DNA of 64,000 nucleotides from Myxococcota bacterium (GTDB lineage Bacteria > Myxococcota_A > UBA9160 > UBA4427), in NCBI GenBank assembly GCA_041389495.1, contig JAWKRT010000001.1:1798001-1862000 (forward strand), written 5' to 3'. Of the stretch, positions 35,122 to 43,345 are shown in pieces. Each line of letters begins with the position of its first letter. Position 1 is the first letter of the stretch. Both the position numbers and the translations under genes were made by a program. The notes beneath the pieces are model-generated. The model was given only the letters and a program-made list of their open reading frames with translations, made no database searches and was not told the origin of the DNA.

Positions 35122-36606
35122 TCACGCGGGCTCGAAGCACCGCTCGCGCACGCGCACGGCGAGGCCGCCGAGCTCGTCGCGCTCGGCGCGCGCGAGCAGT
35201 GCGGCGTCGTCGCAGGCGGCGAGCGCGCGCCGGCCGCCGTCCGCATCGCAGAGCGCCACGACGCGCGCCGGCGCGCCGCCCTCGTAGAGCACGGTGTAGC
35301 CGTGCACGCGCGCCGGGCCGGCGAAGGCGTCGTCGACCGCGACCGTCGGCAGTGCGCGCGCGACCGCGTCGGTCGCGTCGGCCGCCGCGAACGGCCGCTC
35401 GCCCGGCGCGGTCGACCACAGCGACAGGCCCTGCTTCGTGAGCATGCCGCTCACGGCGGTGACGAGGCCGCGGCTGCCGGGGTCGGCGCGCAGCACGTGC
35501 GCCATGCGCGCGATCGCCTGCAGCACGAAGTTGTTGAGCGGGCCGCCGCCGAAGGCCATCCCGCCCGTCACGGTGAGCGGGCGGTCGAGCGCGATGCCGA
35601 GCTCGCGCGCCTGCATGCGCACGGCCGACGGGAAGCAGCTGTAGAGCTCGAGGTGCTCGGCGTCGCGCGCCGCGACGCCCGCGATCTCCGCGAGGCGCTC
35701 GCCCGCGATCGCGACGCCGTGGCAGCGCTCCGGCTCGGCGCGTTCGGCGAGCGGCACCATGTGGTTCGACTCGGCGACCGCGAGCGGGAACACGCATCGC
35801 TCGCGCGGGACACCGTGTCGCTCGGCGGCGGCGAGCGAGCAGAGGACGAGCCCGGCCGCCTGGTCGACGTTCCACTGCGACGTGTGGAGCTTCGTGTACG
35901 GGAAGGCGAGCATCGGGTTCGCGTCGGACGCGCGCTCGATCGCCTCGGCCGCGACCGGCTCGCGCCGCCACGCGAACGGGTTGCGCGCCGCGACGGCCGA
36001 GAACGCGGCGTACAGGCGCGCGAGCTCGGCGCGATGCGCCGCGACGTCCTGCCCGAGCGCGCGCCGCAGCGCGTTCTCCATCACTGCGTACTGCTTCACC
36101 GGCATCGCGATGTCGAGCGCGAGCTCGAGCGGGTGGAGGATGTCGGCGTGCGGGCGCAGCACGCGGTCGGCCTCGCCCTCGCACGGCGTGTCGTCGACCG
36201 CGACGCCCTCGATCTGCGCGCGCAGCGCGCGGAACTTCGCCTCGGCGCCGACGACGAGCACGACCTCGGCCTCGCCGCTCGCGATGCGCTCCGCGGCCTC
36301 GGCCACGAGCGTCGTCTGCAGCACGCCGATCTCGGCGACGATCGTCGTCGCCTTCGGGCAGCCGAAGCGCAGGGCGAGCGCGCGGCACGGATCGCCGTAG
36401 CGCCAGAAGCCGCGCGGGGCGGCGATCGCGCCGGCCTCGCGCAGCAGGCCGGGGGCGCCGGCGTCGGCGGCGGCGGCCTCGAGCGCCGCCTGCATCAGGT
36501 CGAGCGCCTCGCGCGCGCGGCGCGGGTCGCGCTCTCGCGACACGATCTCGCCGACGCCGACGAGGACGGGCGTGCGCTTCGGGTCGCTCGGGGGCGGGGT
36601 CGACAC
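35122..36606 (-). CDS. thiolase-like protein (TLP1 / acetyl-CoA acetyltransferase family)
   Basis: A 494-residue thiolase-superfamily protein. The start TPVLVGVGEIVSRERDPR and the phrases LVAEAAERIASGEAEVVLVVGAEA, NPMLAFPYTKLHTSQWNVDQAAG, SCFPSAVRMQARELG and TVTGGMAFGGGPLNNF fit thiolase-like proteins with an extra C-terminal domain (TLP1). The position of the acylated Cys in true thiolases, here GVLQTTLV, has no Cys, so ordinary thiolysis is unlikely. These proteins may bind acyl-CoA or perform another condensation. GTG 36606 follows GGAGGAACC. Head of the minus-strand run toward the RND genes. Confidence 0.84.
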   Translation of the reverse strand: MSTPPPSDPKRTPVLVGVGEIVSRERDPRRAREALDLMQAALEAAAADAGAPGLLREAGAIAAPRGFWRYGDPCRALALRFGCPKATTIVAEIGVLQTTLVAEAAERIASGEAEVVLVVGAEAKFRALRAQIEGVAVDDTPCEGEADRVLRPHADILHPLELALDIAMPVKQYAVMENALRRALGQDVAAHRAELARLYAAFSAVAARNPFAWRREPVAAEAIERASDANPMLAFPYTKLHTSQWNVDQAAGLVLCSLAAAERHGVPRERCVFPLAVAESNHMVPLAERAEPERCHGVAIAGERLAEIAGVAARDAEHLELYSCFPSAVRMQARELGIALDRPLTVTGGMAFGGGPLNNFVLQAIARMAHVLRADPGSRGLVTAVSGMLTKQGLSLWSTAPGERPFAAADATDAVARALPTVAVDDAFAGPARVHGYTVLYEGGAPARVVALCDADGGRRALAACDDAALLARAERDELGGLAVRVRERCFEPA

Positions 36607-36840
36607 GGTTCCTCCGGCGGCGCAGCGCGCCTCGACCGCGCGCCGGGGCGCCGGGGCGCGCGGGACGGTTCGTATACCACGGAGACGGCGCGCGGCGGGC
36701 GCGTCCCGCGCGGCGGCGCCCGCGCGCGACGGCCGTCCGCGCGCGTCGCGCGGCGCCCGGCTTTCCCCGGCACCTCCGGCTTCCGCTCCGGCTCCCGAAT
36801 TGGGGTTTAGCCCGAGCGCGCCGGGCCCGATAGCCGCCGC

Positions 36841-38922
36841 GTGCACCCCGCCGCGGCATTCGACGACCCGTCCGCACCGCTGCGCGTCTCGCTCCACGGG
36901 GCCGGGCCGCGCGCGCTGCGCGTGCGGGCGGCGCTCGAGCGCCACGGCCTCGAGGTCGCGGCGGGCGGCGACGCCGCCGGGAAGTCGCGCGCACACGTCG
37001 TCGTCGCCGAGATCGCGGGCGACGAGGAGGCCTGCGCGGCCGCCGAGCTCGTCGCCGCCGCGCACCCCGGCGCGCCCACGCTGCTCGTTCCCACCGAGGA
37101 CGCCGAGCCCGTCGCGGGCGGGCGCGGCTACGACGTCGTCGCGCCGCTCGTCGACGTCGTGGCGCTCTTCCTCCTGGCCGCGTGCCGGCCCGCCGCGCGC
37201 GCCGCCGCGGCATCGGGCTTCGCGGACGGCGATGCCAGCCTCGCGCTCGCCGAGCTCGAGGAGGCGACCGGCCTCGCGTACTTCGAGATCGACGCCGGGA
37301 CGCGCGCGCTCCGCTGGTCGAGCGCGCTCGCCTCGATCGTGGCCGTCGACGCGCCGCGCGATGCGGTCGGCCTCGACGACTTCCTCGCGCTCGTCGTTCC
37401 GGACGACCGCGTCGGGCTCGAGCGCGCGCTCGAGCGCGCGCTCGCCGAGGGTGCGAGCGTCGCGGCCTGCTTCCGCGTGGCGGCGGCGGGCGGTGCGACG
37501 GTCGAGCTGCGCGCGCGCGGCTCCGCCCTCGGCGCCGCGGGCGCGCGCCGCGTCGTGTGCGTGCTCGAGGACGTGTCGACCCTCGCCGGCGCGCTGCGCG
37601 ACGCCGAGGCGCGCGCGACGCGCGACGCGCTCACCGGGCTCGGCAACCGAAGCTTCTTCCGCGAGCGCGCCGAGCTCGCGCTGCGCATCGCGCGCGCGAA
37701 GGGCCGGCGCATGGCGGTCGTCTTCCTCGACGTCGACCGCTTCAAGCGCGTCAACGACAGCCTCGGGCACGGCGCGGGCGACGTGCTGCTCCGCACGCTC
37801 GCCGAGCGGCTGCACGCGCGCGTGCGGAGCTCCGACATCGTGCTCCGCGACCCCGAGGACACGGTCGTCTCGCGCCTCGGCGGCGACGAGTTCACGATCC
37901 TGCTGACCGACGTGCACGACGGCGAGGCCACCGAGCGCGTGGTCGGGCGCGTGCTGCGCGCGGTCGCCGCGCCCGTGTCGCTCGGCGACCAGTCGCTCTC
38001 GGTCACGATGAGCGCGGGCGTCGCGGTCTTCCCGGACGACGGCGAGGACATCGACGCGCTGCTGCAGCGCGCCGACACGGCGCTCTACCAGGCGAAGGCG
38101 AAGGGCGGGAACGCCTACCAGTTCTTCTCGCCGCGCATGGAGGCGCAGGTCCGACGGCGCCTCGCGCTCGAGAACCGGCTCCACCGCGCGCTCGAGCAGC
38201 GGCAGATCGGCGTCTGCTACCAGCCGCGCGTCGCGTATCCGAGCGGCCGCGCGGTGGCGGCCGAAGCGCTCCTGCGCTGGGACGACGAAGAGCTCGGCGC
38301 GGTGCCGCCCGCCGAGCTCGTGCACGTCGCCGAGGAGTCGGGCCAGATCGTCGCGCTCGGGCGCTACGTGCTCGAGCGCGCGTGTCGCGAGGCGCATCGC
38401 TGGCAGGCGGAGGGCCGGTCGATCGAGCGCGTCGCCGTGAACGTCTCGCCCGTCCAGTTCGCGCGCGACGACATCTGCGAAGCCGTGTTCACGACGCTCA
38501 AGGAGACGGGGCTCTCGCCGGACGCGCTCGAGCTCGAGATCACGGAGACCGCGCTCCTGCGCGACGAGGTCGGCGTCTCGCTCGCGCTCGAGGAGCTCCG
38601 CTCGACGGGCGTGCGGATCGCGCTCGACGACTTCGGCACGGGCTACTCGGCGCTCACGCTCCTCACGCGCGTGCCGCTCGACATGCTGAAGCTCGACCGC
38701 GGCTTCCTGCGCAACGCCGACCCCAACACGCCCGAGGCGCGACTCGTCACGACGATGGTCGAGATGGCGCACGCGCTGCGGCTCACGCCGGTGGCGGAGG
38801 GCGTCGAGTCGCTCGCGCAGGCCCAGATGCTCGCGGCGACCGGGTGTCGCGAGATGCAGGGCTACGCGTTCTCGCCGCCGGTCACGGCCTCGCTCCTCCG
38901 CTCCCACTACGCCTGCGACTAA
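36841..38922 (+). CDS. bifunctional diguanylate cyclase/phosphodiesterase, PAS-GGDEF-EAL
   Basis: A 693-residue c-di-GMP turnover protein. An N-terminal region of about 135 residues (receiver-like remnant, no clear phosphorylation Asp) leads to a PAS-type domain (about 138-255). The GGDEF domain has an intact RLGGDEFTIL and FLDVDRFKRVND. The EAL domain has AAEALLRW, ELEITETALL, DDFGTGYSAL, MLKLDRGFL and AEGVES, all needed for catalysis. Between the RxxD site (RSSD) and GGDEF there is an insert of about nine residues. Both activities look possible. Start is GTG 36841 with no Shine-Dalgarno; GATAG lies 11 nt upstream. Confidence 0.93.
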   Translation: MHPAAAFDDPSAPLRVSLHGAGPRALRVRAALERHGLEVAAGGDAAGKSRAHVVVAEIAGDEEACAAAELVAAAHPGAPTLLVPTEDAEPVAGGRGYDVVAPLVDVVALFLLAACRPAARAAAASGFADGDASLALAELEEATGLAYFEIDAGTRALRWSSALASIVAVDAPRDAVGLDDFLALVVPDDRVGLERALERALAEGASVAACFRVAAAGGATVELRARGSALGAAGARRVVCVLEDVSTLAGALRDAEARATRDALTGLGNRSFFRERAELALRIARAKGRRMAVVFLDVDRFKRVNDSLGHGAGDVLLRTLAERLHARVRSSDIVLRDPEDTVVSRLGGDEFTILLTDVHDGEATERVVGRVLRAVAAPVSLGDQSLSVTMSAGVAVFPDDGEDIDALLQRADTALYQAKAKGGNAYQFFSPRMEAQVRRRLALENRLHRALEQRQIGVCYQPRVAYPSGRAVAAEALLRWDDEELGAVPPAELVHVAEESGQIVALGRYVLERACREAHRWQAEGRSIERVAVNVSPVQFARDDICEAVFTTLKETGLSPDALELEITETALLRDEVGVSLALEELRSTGVRIALDDFGTGYSALTLLTRVPLDMLKLDRGFLRNADPNTPEARLVTTMVEMAHALRLTPVAEGVESLAQAQMLAATGCREMQGYAFSPPVTASLLRSHYACD

Positions 38923-39045
38923 CGTCGCGCGCGGCGAACCCCGCTGCGGCATGCGCGCTCGGCCGTCCGCGCGCGGGCCGCGCGCGCCCGGACGCGTGCG
39001 CGGCCGGCGTGTAGACTGCGCCGCCGGGCGCGGGATCCCGGCCAT

Positions 39046-39098
39046 CGGCGCCGGGCGCGAGGCGCTCGGCTACCGGCGCCGGGCGCGAGGTGCTCGGC
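39046..39098 (+). repeat. 25-bp direct repeat upstream of the transglutaminase-like gene
   Basis: Copies at 39046-39070 and 39074-39098 differ by one base. They lie in the 5' leader, between a TAGACT box (39012-39017) and the Shine-Dalgarno of the gene at 39121. Confidence 0.8.
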
Positions 39099-39120
39099 GC
39101 GAGGCGCAGGAGGCGAGGCG

Positions 39121-40236
39121 ATGCGGCGAGGCGAGGGCGCGGACGAGCGGCGGGCATCGCGCCGATCCCCAGTGCGGAGAGCGCGCGCCGTCGGCCTCGC
39201 GGTCGCGCTCGCGTGCGCCGCGCTCGCGGGCCCCGGCGCGCGGGCCGACGCGCCGGCCACGCCGTCCGCGCCCGCGGCATCGGACGCCGCGCCCGCGGCG
39301 CCCGACGCCGCGCCCGCCCGCCGCATCGCGTTCAGCGCGGAGATCACGATCCGCGGCGTGCCGGAGGGCGCGGGCCCGGTCGACGTCTGGGTGCCGATTC
39401 CCGTGAACGACGAGCGCCAGGGGGTCGAGTCGTACTCGGTGCGCTCGGGCATGCCGGGGCGCGTCGTGCGCGACGCGCGCGGCAACCGCTTCTGGCACGG
39501 GCGCGCCGGCGCCGCGCCCGAGCTCCCCATGGAGATCACGCTCGAGGCGGTCGTCGCGCGCCGCGCCGTCGGCGCGCCGCCCGCGCGCGCGCTCAGCGGA
39601 CGACGAACGGGCGGCGCGCGCGCGGCTCGCCTCGCCGTCCGACGGCATCCCCTCCGATGCCGCCGCGCTCGCGCCGTCGTCGCCGCGCTTCACGAGCGCG
39701 CGGGCAGCGAGCGGCCGCTCGCGCTCGCGCGCGCGGCGCGCGACTGGGTCGCCGAGCACGTCGCCGCCGGCGACGGCGCGGCGGACGCGTGCGCGGGCGA
39801 CGCGCTCGCGGCACTGGCCGGGCGGCGCAGCGGCCCGGGCGACGCCGCCGCGCTCGAGGCGGCGCTCGTGCGCGCGGCCGGCGTGCCCGCTCGCATCGCG
39901 GTCGGGCTCGCGGTGCCGACGGGCGTCGCGAAGGGCGAGGCGAGCGAGCGGCGCACGTGGGTCGAGGTGCTCGCGCCCGAGGCGGGCTGGGTTCCGCTCG
40001 ACGCGCTCGCGGCCGGCGCCGACGCGCTCGCCGGCGCGGCGCCCGGGGCCGCGTTCGACCGCCTGCACGTGACGACGGGCTGCGGCCTCGTGCTCGGCGA
40101 CGGCCAGCGCGACGCGCGCCCGCTCCCGTCGGTCGCGACGACCTACGTCGAGGTCGACGGCCGGCGCGTCGACGGCGGCGTCGAGACGCACTTCCCGTTC
40201 GCGGACCTCGCGACCGCGCAGCTCCTCGGCCCGTAG
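39121..40236 (+). CDS. exported transglutaminase-like protein with degenerate catalytic residues
   Basis: A 371-residue protein with a signal peptide (about 1-45), an Ala/Pro-rich linker, a beta-sandwich (RIAFSAEITIRGVPEG, VDVWVPIPVNDERQ) and a transglutaminase core (ARAARDWVAEHV, ALVRAAGVPARIAVGL, TWVEVLAPEAGWVPLD). The cysteine before the helix is absent (SGPGDAAAL) and the histidine of the HxW motif is Arg (RRTWVEV); only the Asp remains. Between about 39595 and 39690 this frame becomes Arg-rich, while another frame reads more like the family, suggesting two compensating indels. A structural or scaffolding role is likely if it is expressed. Preceded by AGGAGGCGAGGCG. Confidence 0.72.
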   Translation: MRRGEGADERRASRRSPVRRARAVGLAVALACAALAGPGARADAPATPSAPAASDAAPAAPDAAPARRIAFSAEITIRGVPEGAGPVDVWVPIPVNDERQGVESYSVRSGMPGRVVRDARGNRFWHGRAGAAPELPMEITLEAVVARRAVGAPPARALSGRRTGGARAARLAVRRHPLRCRRARAVVAALHERAGSERPLALARAARDWVAEHVAAGDGAADACAGDALAALAGRRSGPGDAAALEAALVRAAGVPARIAVGLAVPTGVAKGEASERRTWVEVLAPEAGWVPLDALAAGADALAGAAPGAAFDRLHVTTGCGLVLGDGQRDARPLPSVATTYVEVDGRRVDGGVETHFPFADLATAQLLGP

Positions 40237-40269
40237 CGGCGCGCGCTGCGGCGCCGGCGTGCAGGTCGC

Positions 40270-41115
40270 CTACCGAGTCAGCGCGTCGAGCCCCTGTCGC
40301 GCGGGGCGATCGCCGGCGTAGGCCGTCTCGGCGACGCGCGCGTCGCCGAGCACCGCGCCCGGGCTGCGGCCGTCGACGTGGCCCATGATGCCCTTGTACA
40401 GGTTCATGCCGAGCAGCTCGAGCAGCCGCTCGGGCATGCGCGCGAGCGCGTCGCGCGGCACGCCCAGGTAGTGGTTCTGCTGCGTGCGCATCCATCCGTG
40501 GCAGTACTGGACGTTGACGCCGAGGCGCCAGTCGTCGGCCGTCGTGTTCGCGCCGCCGCCGTGCCAGAGCGCGGCGTCGAAGATCATCACCGTGCCCGCC
40601 TCCATCTCGGCGGGAAGCGTGTCGTAGGCGGTGCCGAAGTCGGGCATCGCGCTCGCGCGGTGCGTTCCCGGCACGTAGCGCGTCGCGCCGTTCGCATCCG
40701 TGAAGTCGGTGAGTGCCCACATCGCGACGCACATGAGCGGCGGGTGCGGACGCGGGACGGTGGCGCACACGTCGTCGGGGTGGAGCGGCTGCGGGCGCTC
40801 GCCCGGGCCGATGTCGATCGCGGTCATGCCCGAGAGCAGGCAGCCCGGGTCGAGCACGCGCTCGACCACCGGCAGCACGTGGTCGTGGATGGGCATGCGC
40901 GCGAAGACGTCGGCCTTGGCGAGCAGGTTGTAGTTGCGCCGCGTCGCGTAGCCCTCGGCCGGGTTGCCCTTCGGCGCCGTGCCGAGCGCGCGCGCGACCG
41001 ACCGGATCGTGTCGCGCAGCTCCGCGACGAGCGCGGGCTCGATCGCGCCCTCCACGAACGTGAAGCCCTGGTCGGCGATCTCGCCGACGTGCCGCTCGAG
41101 GCGTCGCTCGTCCAT
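40270..41115 (-). CDS. phytanoyl-CoA dioxygenase (PhyH) family protein
   Basis: A 281-residue Fe(II)/2-oxoglutarate oxygenase. The HxD pair is in LHPDDVCA, the distal His is in DAALWHGGGANT, and the 2OG-binding Arg in DWRLGVNVQY. YVPGTHR is typical of PhyH members. Substrates range from phytanoyl-CoA to small metabolites, so the reaction is undetermined. ATG 41115 has GAGGAGAGCG upstream and a TAGGAT box about 35 nt further. It follows the acyltransferase gene by 35 nt and ends a three-gene minus-strand operon. Confidence 0.9.
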   Translation of the reverse strand: MDERRLERHVGEIADQGFTFVEGAIEPALVAELRDTIRSVARALGTAPKGNPAEGYATRRNYNLLAKADVFARMPIHDHVLPVVERVLDPGCLLSGMTAIDIGPGERPQPLHPDDVCATVPRPHPPLMCVAMWALTDFTDANGATRYVPGTHRASAMPDFGTAYDTLPAEMEAGTVMIFDAALWHGGGANTTADDWRLGVNVQYCHGWMRTQQNHYLGVPRDALARMPERLLELLGMNLYKGIMGHVDGRSPGAVLGDARVAETAYAGDRPARQGLDALTR

Positions 41116-41150
41116 CGCTCGCTCTCCTCGCGATCGCGCGGGCCGCGATC

Positions 41151-42314
41151 CTACACGTACTGTGCGAAGCCGCGCGGATGCGCGCGCTTGTAGCGCCGCC
41201 ATGCCGTGCACAGCGGGTAGAGCGCGACCAGCGCGGCGGCCGTCGCCGCGTAGGCGCTGCCGAGCCCGCGCTGCCCGACGTTCCCCGTCAGTGCGACGGC
41301 GACGACCATCAGCCCGACGAAGTGCAGCATGTAGAAGAAGAGCGCCGTCTCGCCGTAGACGCGCAGCGGGTTGCGCGGCGACGCGAAGGCCGCGCCCGCG
41401 CGCAGCCGCGCCTCGAGCGCGAGGAAGCCGCCGAGCGCCACCGCCATGAGTCCGAGCTCGAGCGCCGCGTAGGCGAGCGCCGGTGGGTACTTGCTCACGT
41501 GGAGCCACTGCGCGAGCGAGCCGTCGTCGCGGTGGAGGCCCATGTTGCCGTAGCCGTCGAGGCCGCGGACGAGCGCGAAGAGCGCGAGCGCGGCGACGCC
41601 CGCCGCGGCGCAGCGCGGCGCGAAGCGTCGGGCGACGCCGCGCGCGTCGCGCGCCGCACCGGCGGCGAGCAGTGCGCGCCCGAAGCCCCAGCCGAGCATC
41701 ATCATCGCGAGCCAGCCCGCGAGCGGATAGACGACGACGAGCGGCGGCGCGGCCGCGGGCGCGACGAGCAGGCGCGCGAGCGGCGCGGCGACGCTGCCGG
41801 GAGGCGCGACCGCCGTCGTGATCCACTCGCCGACCGCGAACCACGCCAGCCCGGCCGCGACGAGCGCGCGCGCGTCGAGGCGCCGCAGCGGCACCATGCA
41901 CCACAGGCTCACGCCGATCGCGTAGAGCACCTGCAGCATCGCGCTCGTCCCGCCGGCGAGCAGCGAGAGCACGCCCTCGCAGCCGAGCACGACGGCGCCG
42001 CGCACGAGCAGGTGTCGGTCGAGCTCGCGCTCGCTCATCGCCTCGCCTCGCCGCTTCTCGAGCGAGAGCGCGAGCGACGTCCCGGACAGGAACAGGAAGG
42101 TCGGTGCGCACAGGTGCGTCACCCAGCGCGTCGCGAACTGGAGCGGCGGCAGCGCGCTTCCCGGCACCCAGCCGGCGCCCGTGAACGGGTCGATCGGATA
42201 GGCGGAGTCGAGCGCGACGCGCCCGCCGTTGAACGCGATCGACGCGTGGTCGAGCGTCATCAGCACCATCACGAGACCGCGCATCCAGTCGATGGCGAGC
42301 AGGCGTCGGTTCAC
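41151..42314 (-). CDS. DUF1624/YeiB-type membrane acyltransferase
   Basis: A 387-residue polytopic membrane protein with about 10 helices. The start LLAIDWMRGLVMVLMTLDHAS is the hallmark of the heparan-alpha-glucosaminide N-acetyltransferase/DUF1624 family, with the catalytic-type His in LDHAS. FLFLSGTSLALSLEKR and a late YGETALFFYMLHF are also typical. It may acylate a sugar or lipid head group across the membrane. GTG 42314 overlaps the SDR stop (GTGA), marking translational coupling; an in-frame ATG at 42338 lies inside the SDR gene. Confidence 0.86.
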   Translation of the reverse strand: MNRRLLAIDWMRGLVMVLMTLDHASIAFNGGRVALDSAYPIDPFTGAGWVPGSALPPLQFATRWVTHLCAPTFLFLSGTSLALSLEKRRGEAMSERELDRHLLVRGAVVLGCEGVLSLLAGGTSAMLQVLYAIGVSLWCMVPLRRLDARALVAAGLAWFAVGEWITTAVAPPGSVAAPLARLLVAPAAAPPLVVVYPLAGWLAMMMLGWGFGRALLAAGAARDARGVARRFAPRCAAAGVAALALFALVRGLDGYGNMGLHRDDGSLAQWLHVSKYPPALAYAALELGLMAVALGGFLALEARLRAGAAFASPRNPLRVYGETALFFYMLHFVGLMVVAVALTGNVGQRGLGSAYAATAAALVALYPLCTAWRRYKRAHPRGFAQYV

Positions 42315-43180
42315 GCGTCGCTCCGCGCGGGCGGCCATCCCGGCAGCAGGCCGCGGCGCTTGCAGAGCGGCTGCGCGTGCACGGGCGCGCCGCCCGCGAG
42401 CGCGTCGGCCTCCGGGCTGGTGCACAGCCACGCGCACACGGCCGCCGGCACCTCGACGGGCGCGTGCGGGAACTCGCGCAGCATGCGCGCGTCGGCGCCC
42501 ATCGACGCGAGGAACGACTCGCTCGTCACGATGCCCGGCTCGAGGTTGAAGGCGCGGATGCCGCGGTCGGCGAGCTCGGCGTGGAGCACGCCGGCCATGC
42601 GGTGGAGCGCGGCCTTCGTCGCGCCGTGCGCGAAGCTCCAGCCGCCGCGGTCGACGGGGTAGGGCGGGTCGATCATCCCCGCGTGCGACGTGAGGTTCAC
42701 GATCGTGCCGCCGCCGCGCGCGAGCATGGACGGCAGGACGAGCCGCGCGAGGTAGGCCTGCGCGACGACGTTGCCCGCGAACACGCGCTCCATGTCCGCG
42801 AAGTCGCCGTCGAGGAAGCGATCGGTGAGCCCCGCTCCCTGGTAGATCGCGTTGTTGACGAGCACGTCGACGCGCCCGAAGCGTTCGAGCGCGCGCGCGA
42901 CGGCGGCGTCCATCGAGGCGCGGTCGAGCAGGTCGAGCGGGACGGCGAGGGCCTCGACGCCGCGGCGCCGCACGGCCGCGACCGTCTCGGTGAGGCTCCC
43001 CGGCAGCGGCGCACCGCTCGCGTCGCGCACCTGGTGCGCGCGCGTCTCGCCCGGCGCGACGCTGCGCGCCGCGGCGACGACGTCGAAGCCCGCGTCGGCG
43101 AGCGCGAGTGCGATGGCCTTGCCGATGCCGCGGCTCGCGCCGGTGACGAGGGCGGTGGGTCGCGCGCTCGGGTCGTGCAT
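42311..43180 (-). CDS. short-chain dehydrogenase/reductase with altered active site
   Basis: A 289-residue Rossmann-fold SDR. The cofactor motif TGASRGIGKAIALAL and the NAG-like VLVNNAIYQG are clear, and the catalytic Ser is in IVNLTSHAG. At the YxxxK position the sequence is HGATKAAL, so the catalytic Tyr is replaced by His; Lys is kept. Either the enzyme uses an unusual acid or it is a non-canonical member. An insert after the second strand (VRDASGAPLPGSLTE) is longer than usual. First gene of the operon with the acyltransferase and PhyH genes, divergent from the thiolase gene. Confidence 0.88.
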   Translation of the reverse strand: MHDPSARPTALVTGASRGIGKAIALALADAGFDVVAAARSVAPGETRAHQVRDASGAPLPGSLTETVAAVRRRGVEALAVPLDLLDRASMDAAVARALERFGRVDVLVNNAIYQGAGLTDRFLDGDFADMERVFAGNVVAQAYLARLVLPSMLARGGGTIVNLTSHAGMIDPPYPVDRGGWSFAHGATKAALHRMAGVLHAELADRGIRAFNLEPGIVTSESFLASMGADARMLREFPHAPVEVPAAVCAWLCTSPEADALAGGAPVHAQPLCKRRGLLPGWPPARSDA

Positions 43181-43345
43181 GGCGGCGCATCTTCCCCGCT
43201 CGGCGCCTCGCGCGCACGCACTTTCGCCGCCGCGCCGGCCGCTCGCGCCCGGGCCGCACCGCCCCCCCGTCGCGGATCGCGCGCCGGGGGCCTAGGCTCG
43301 CGCGCCCGCCGCGCGGCGCGCGCGGACGGGACGGAGGAGAAGGAC

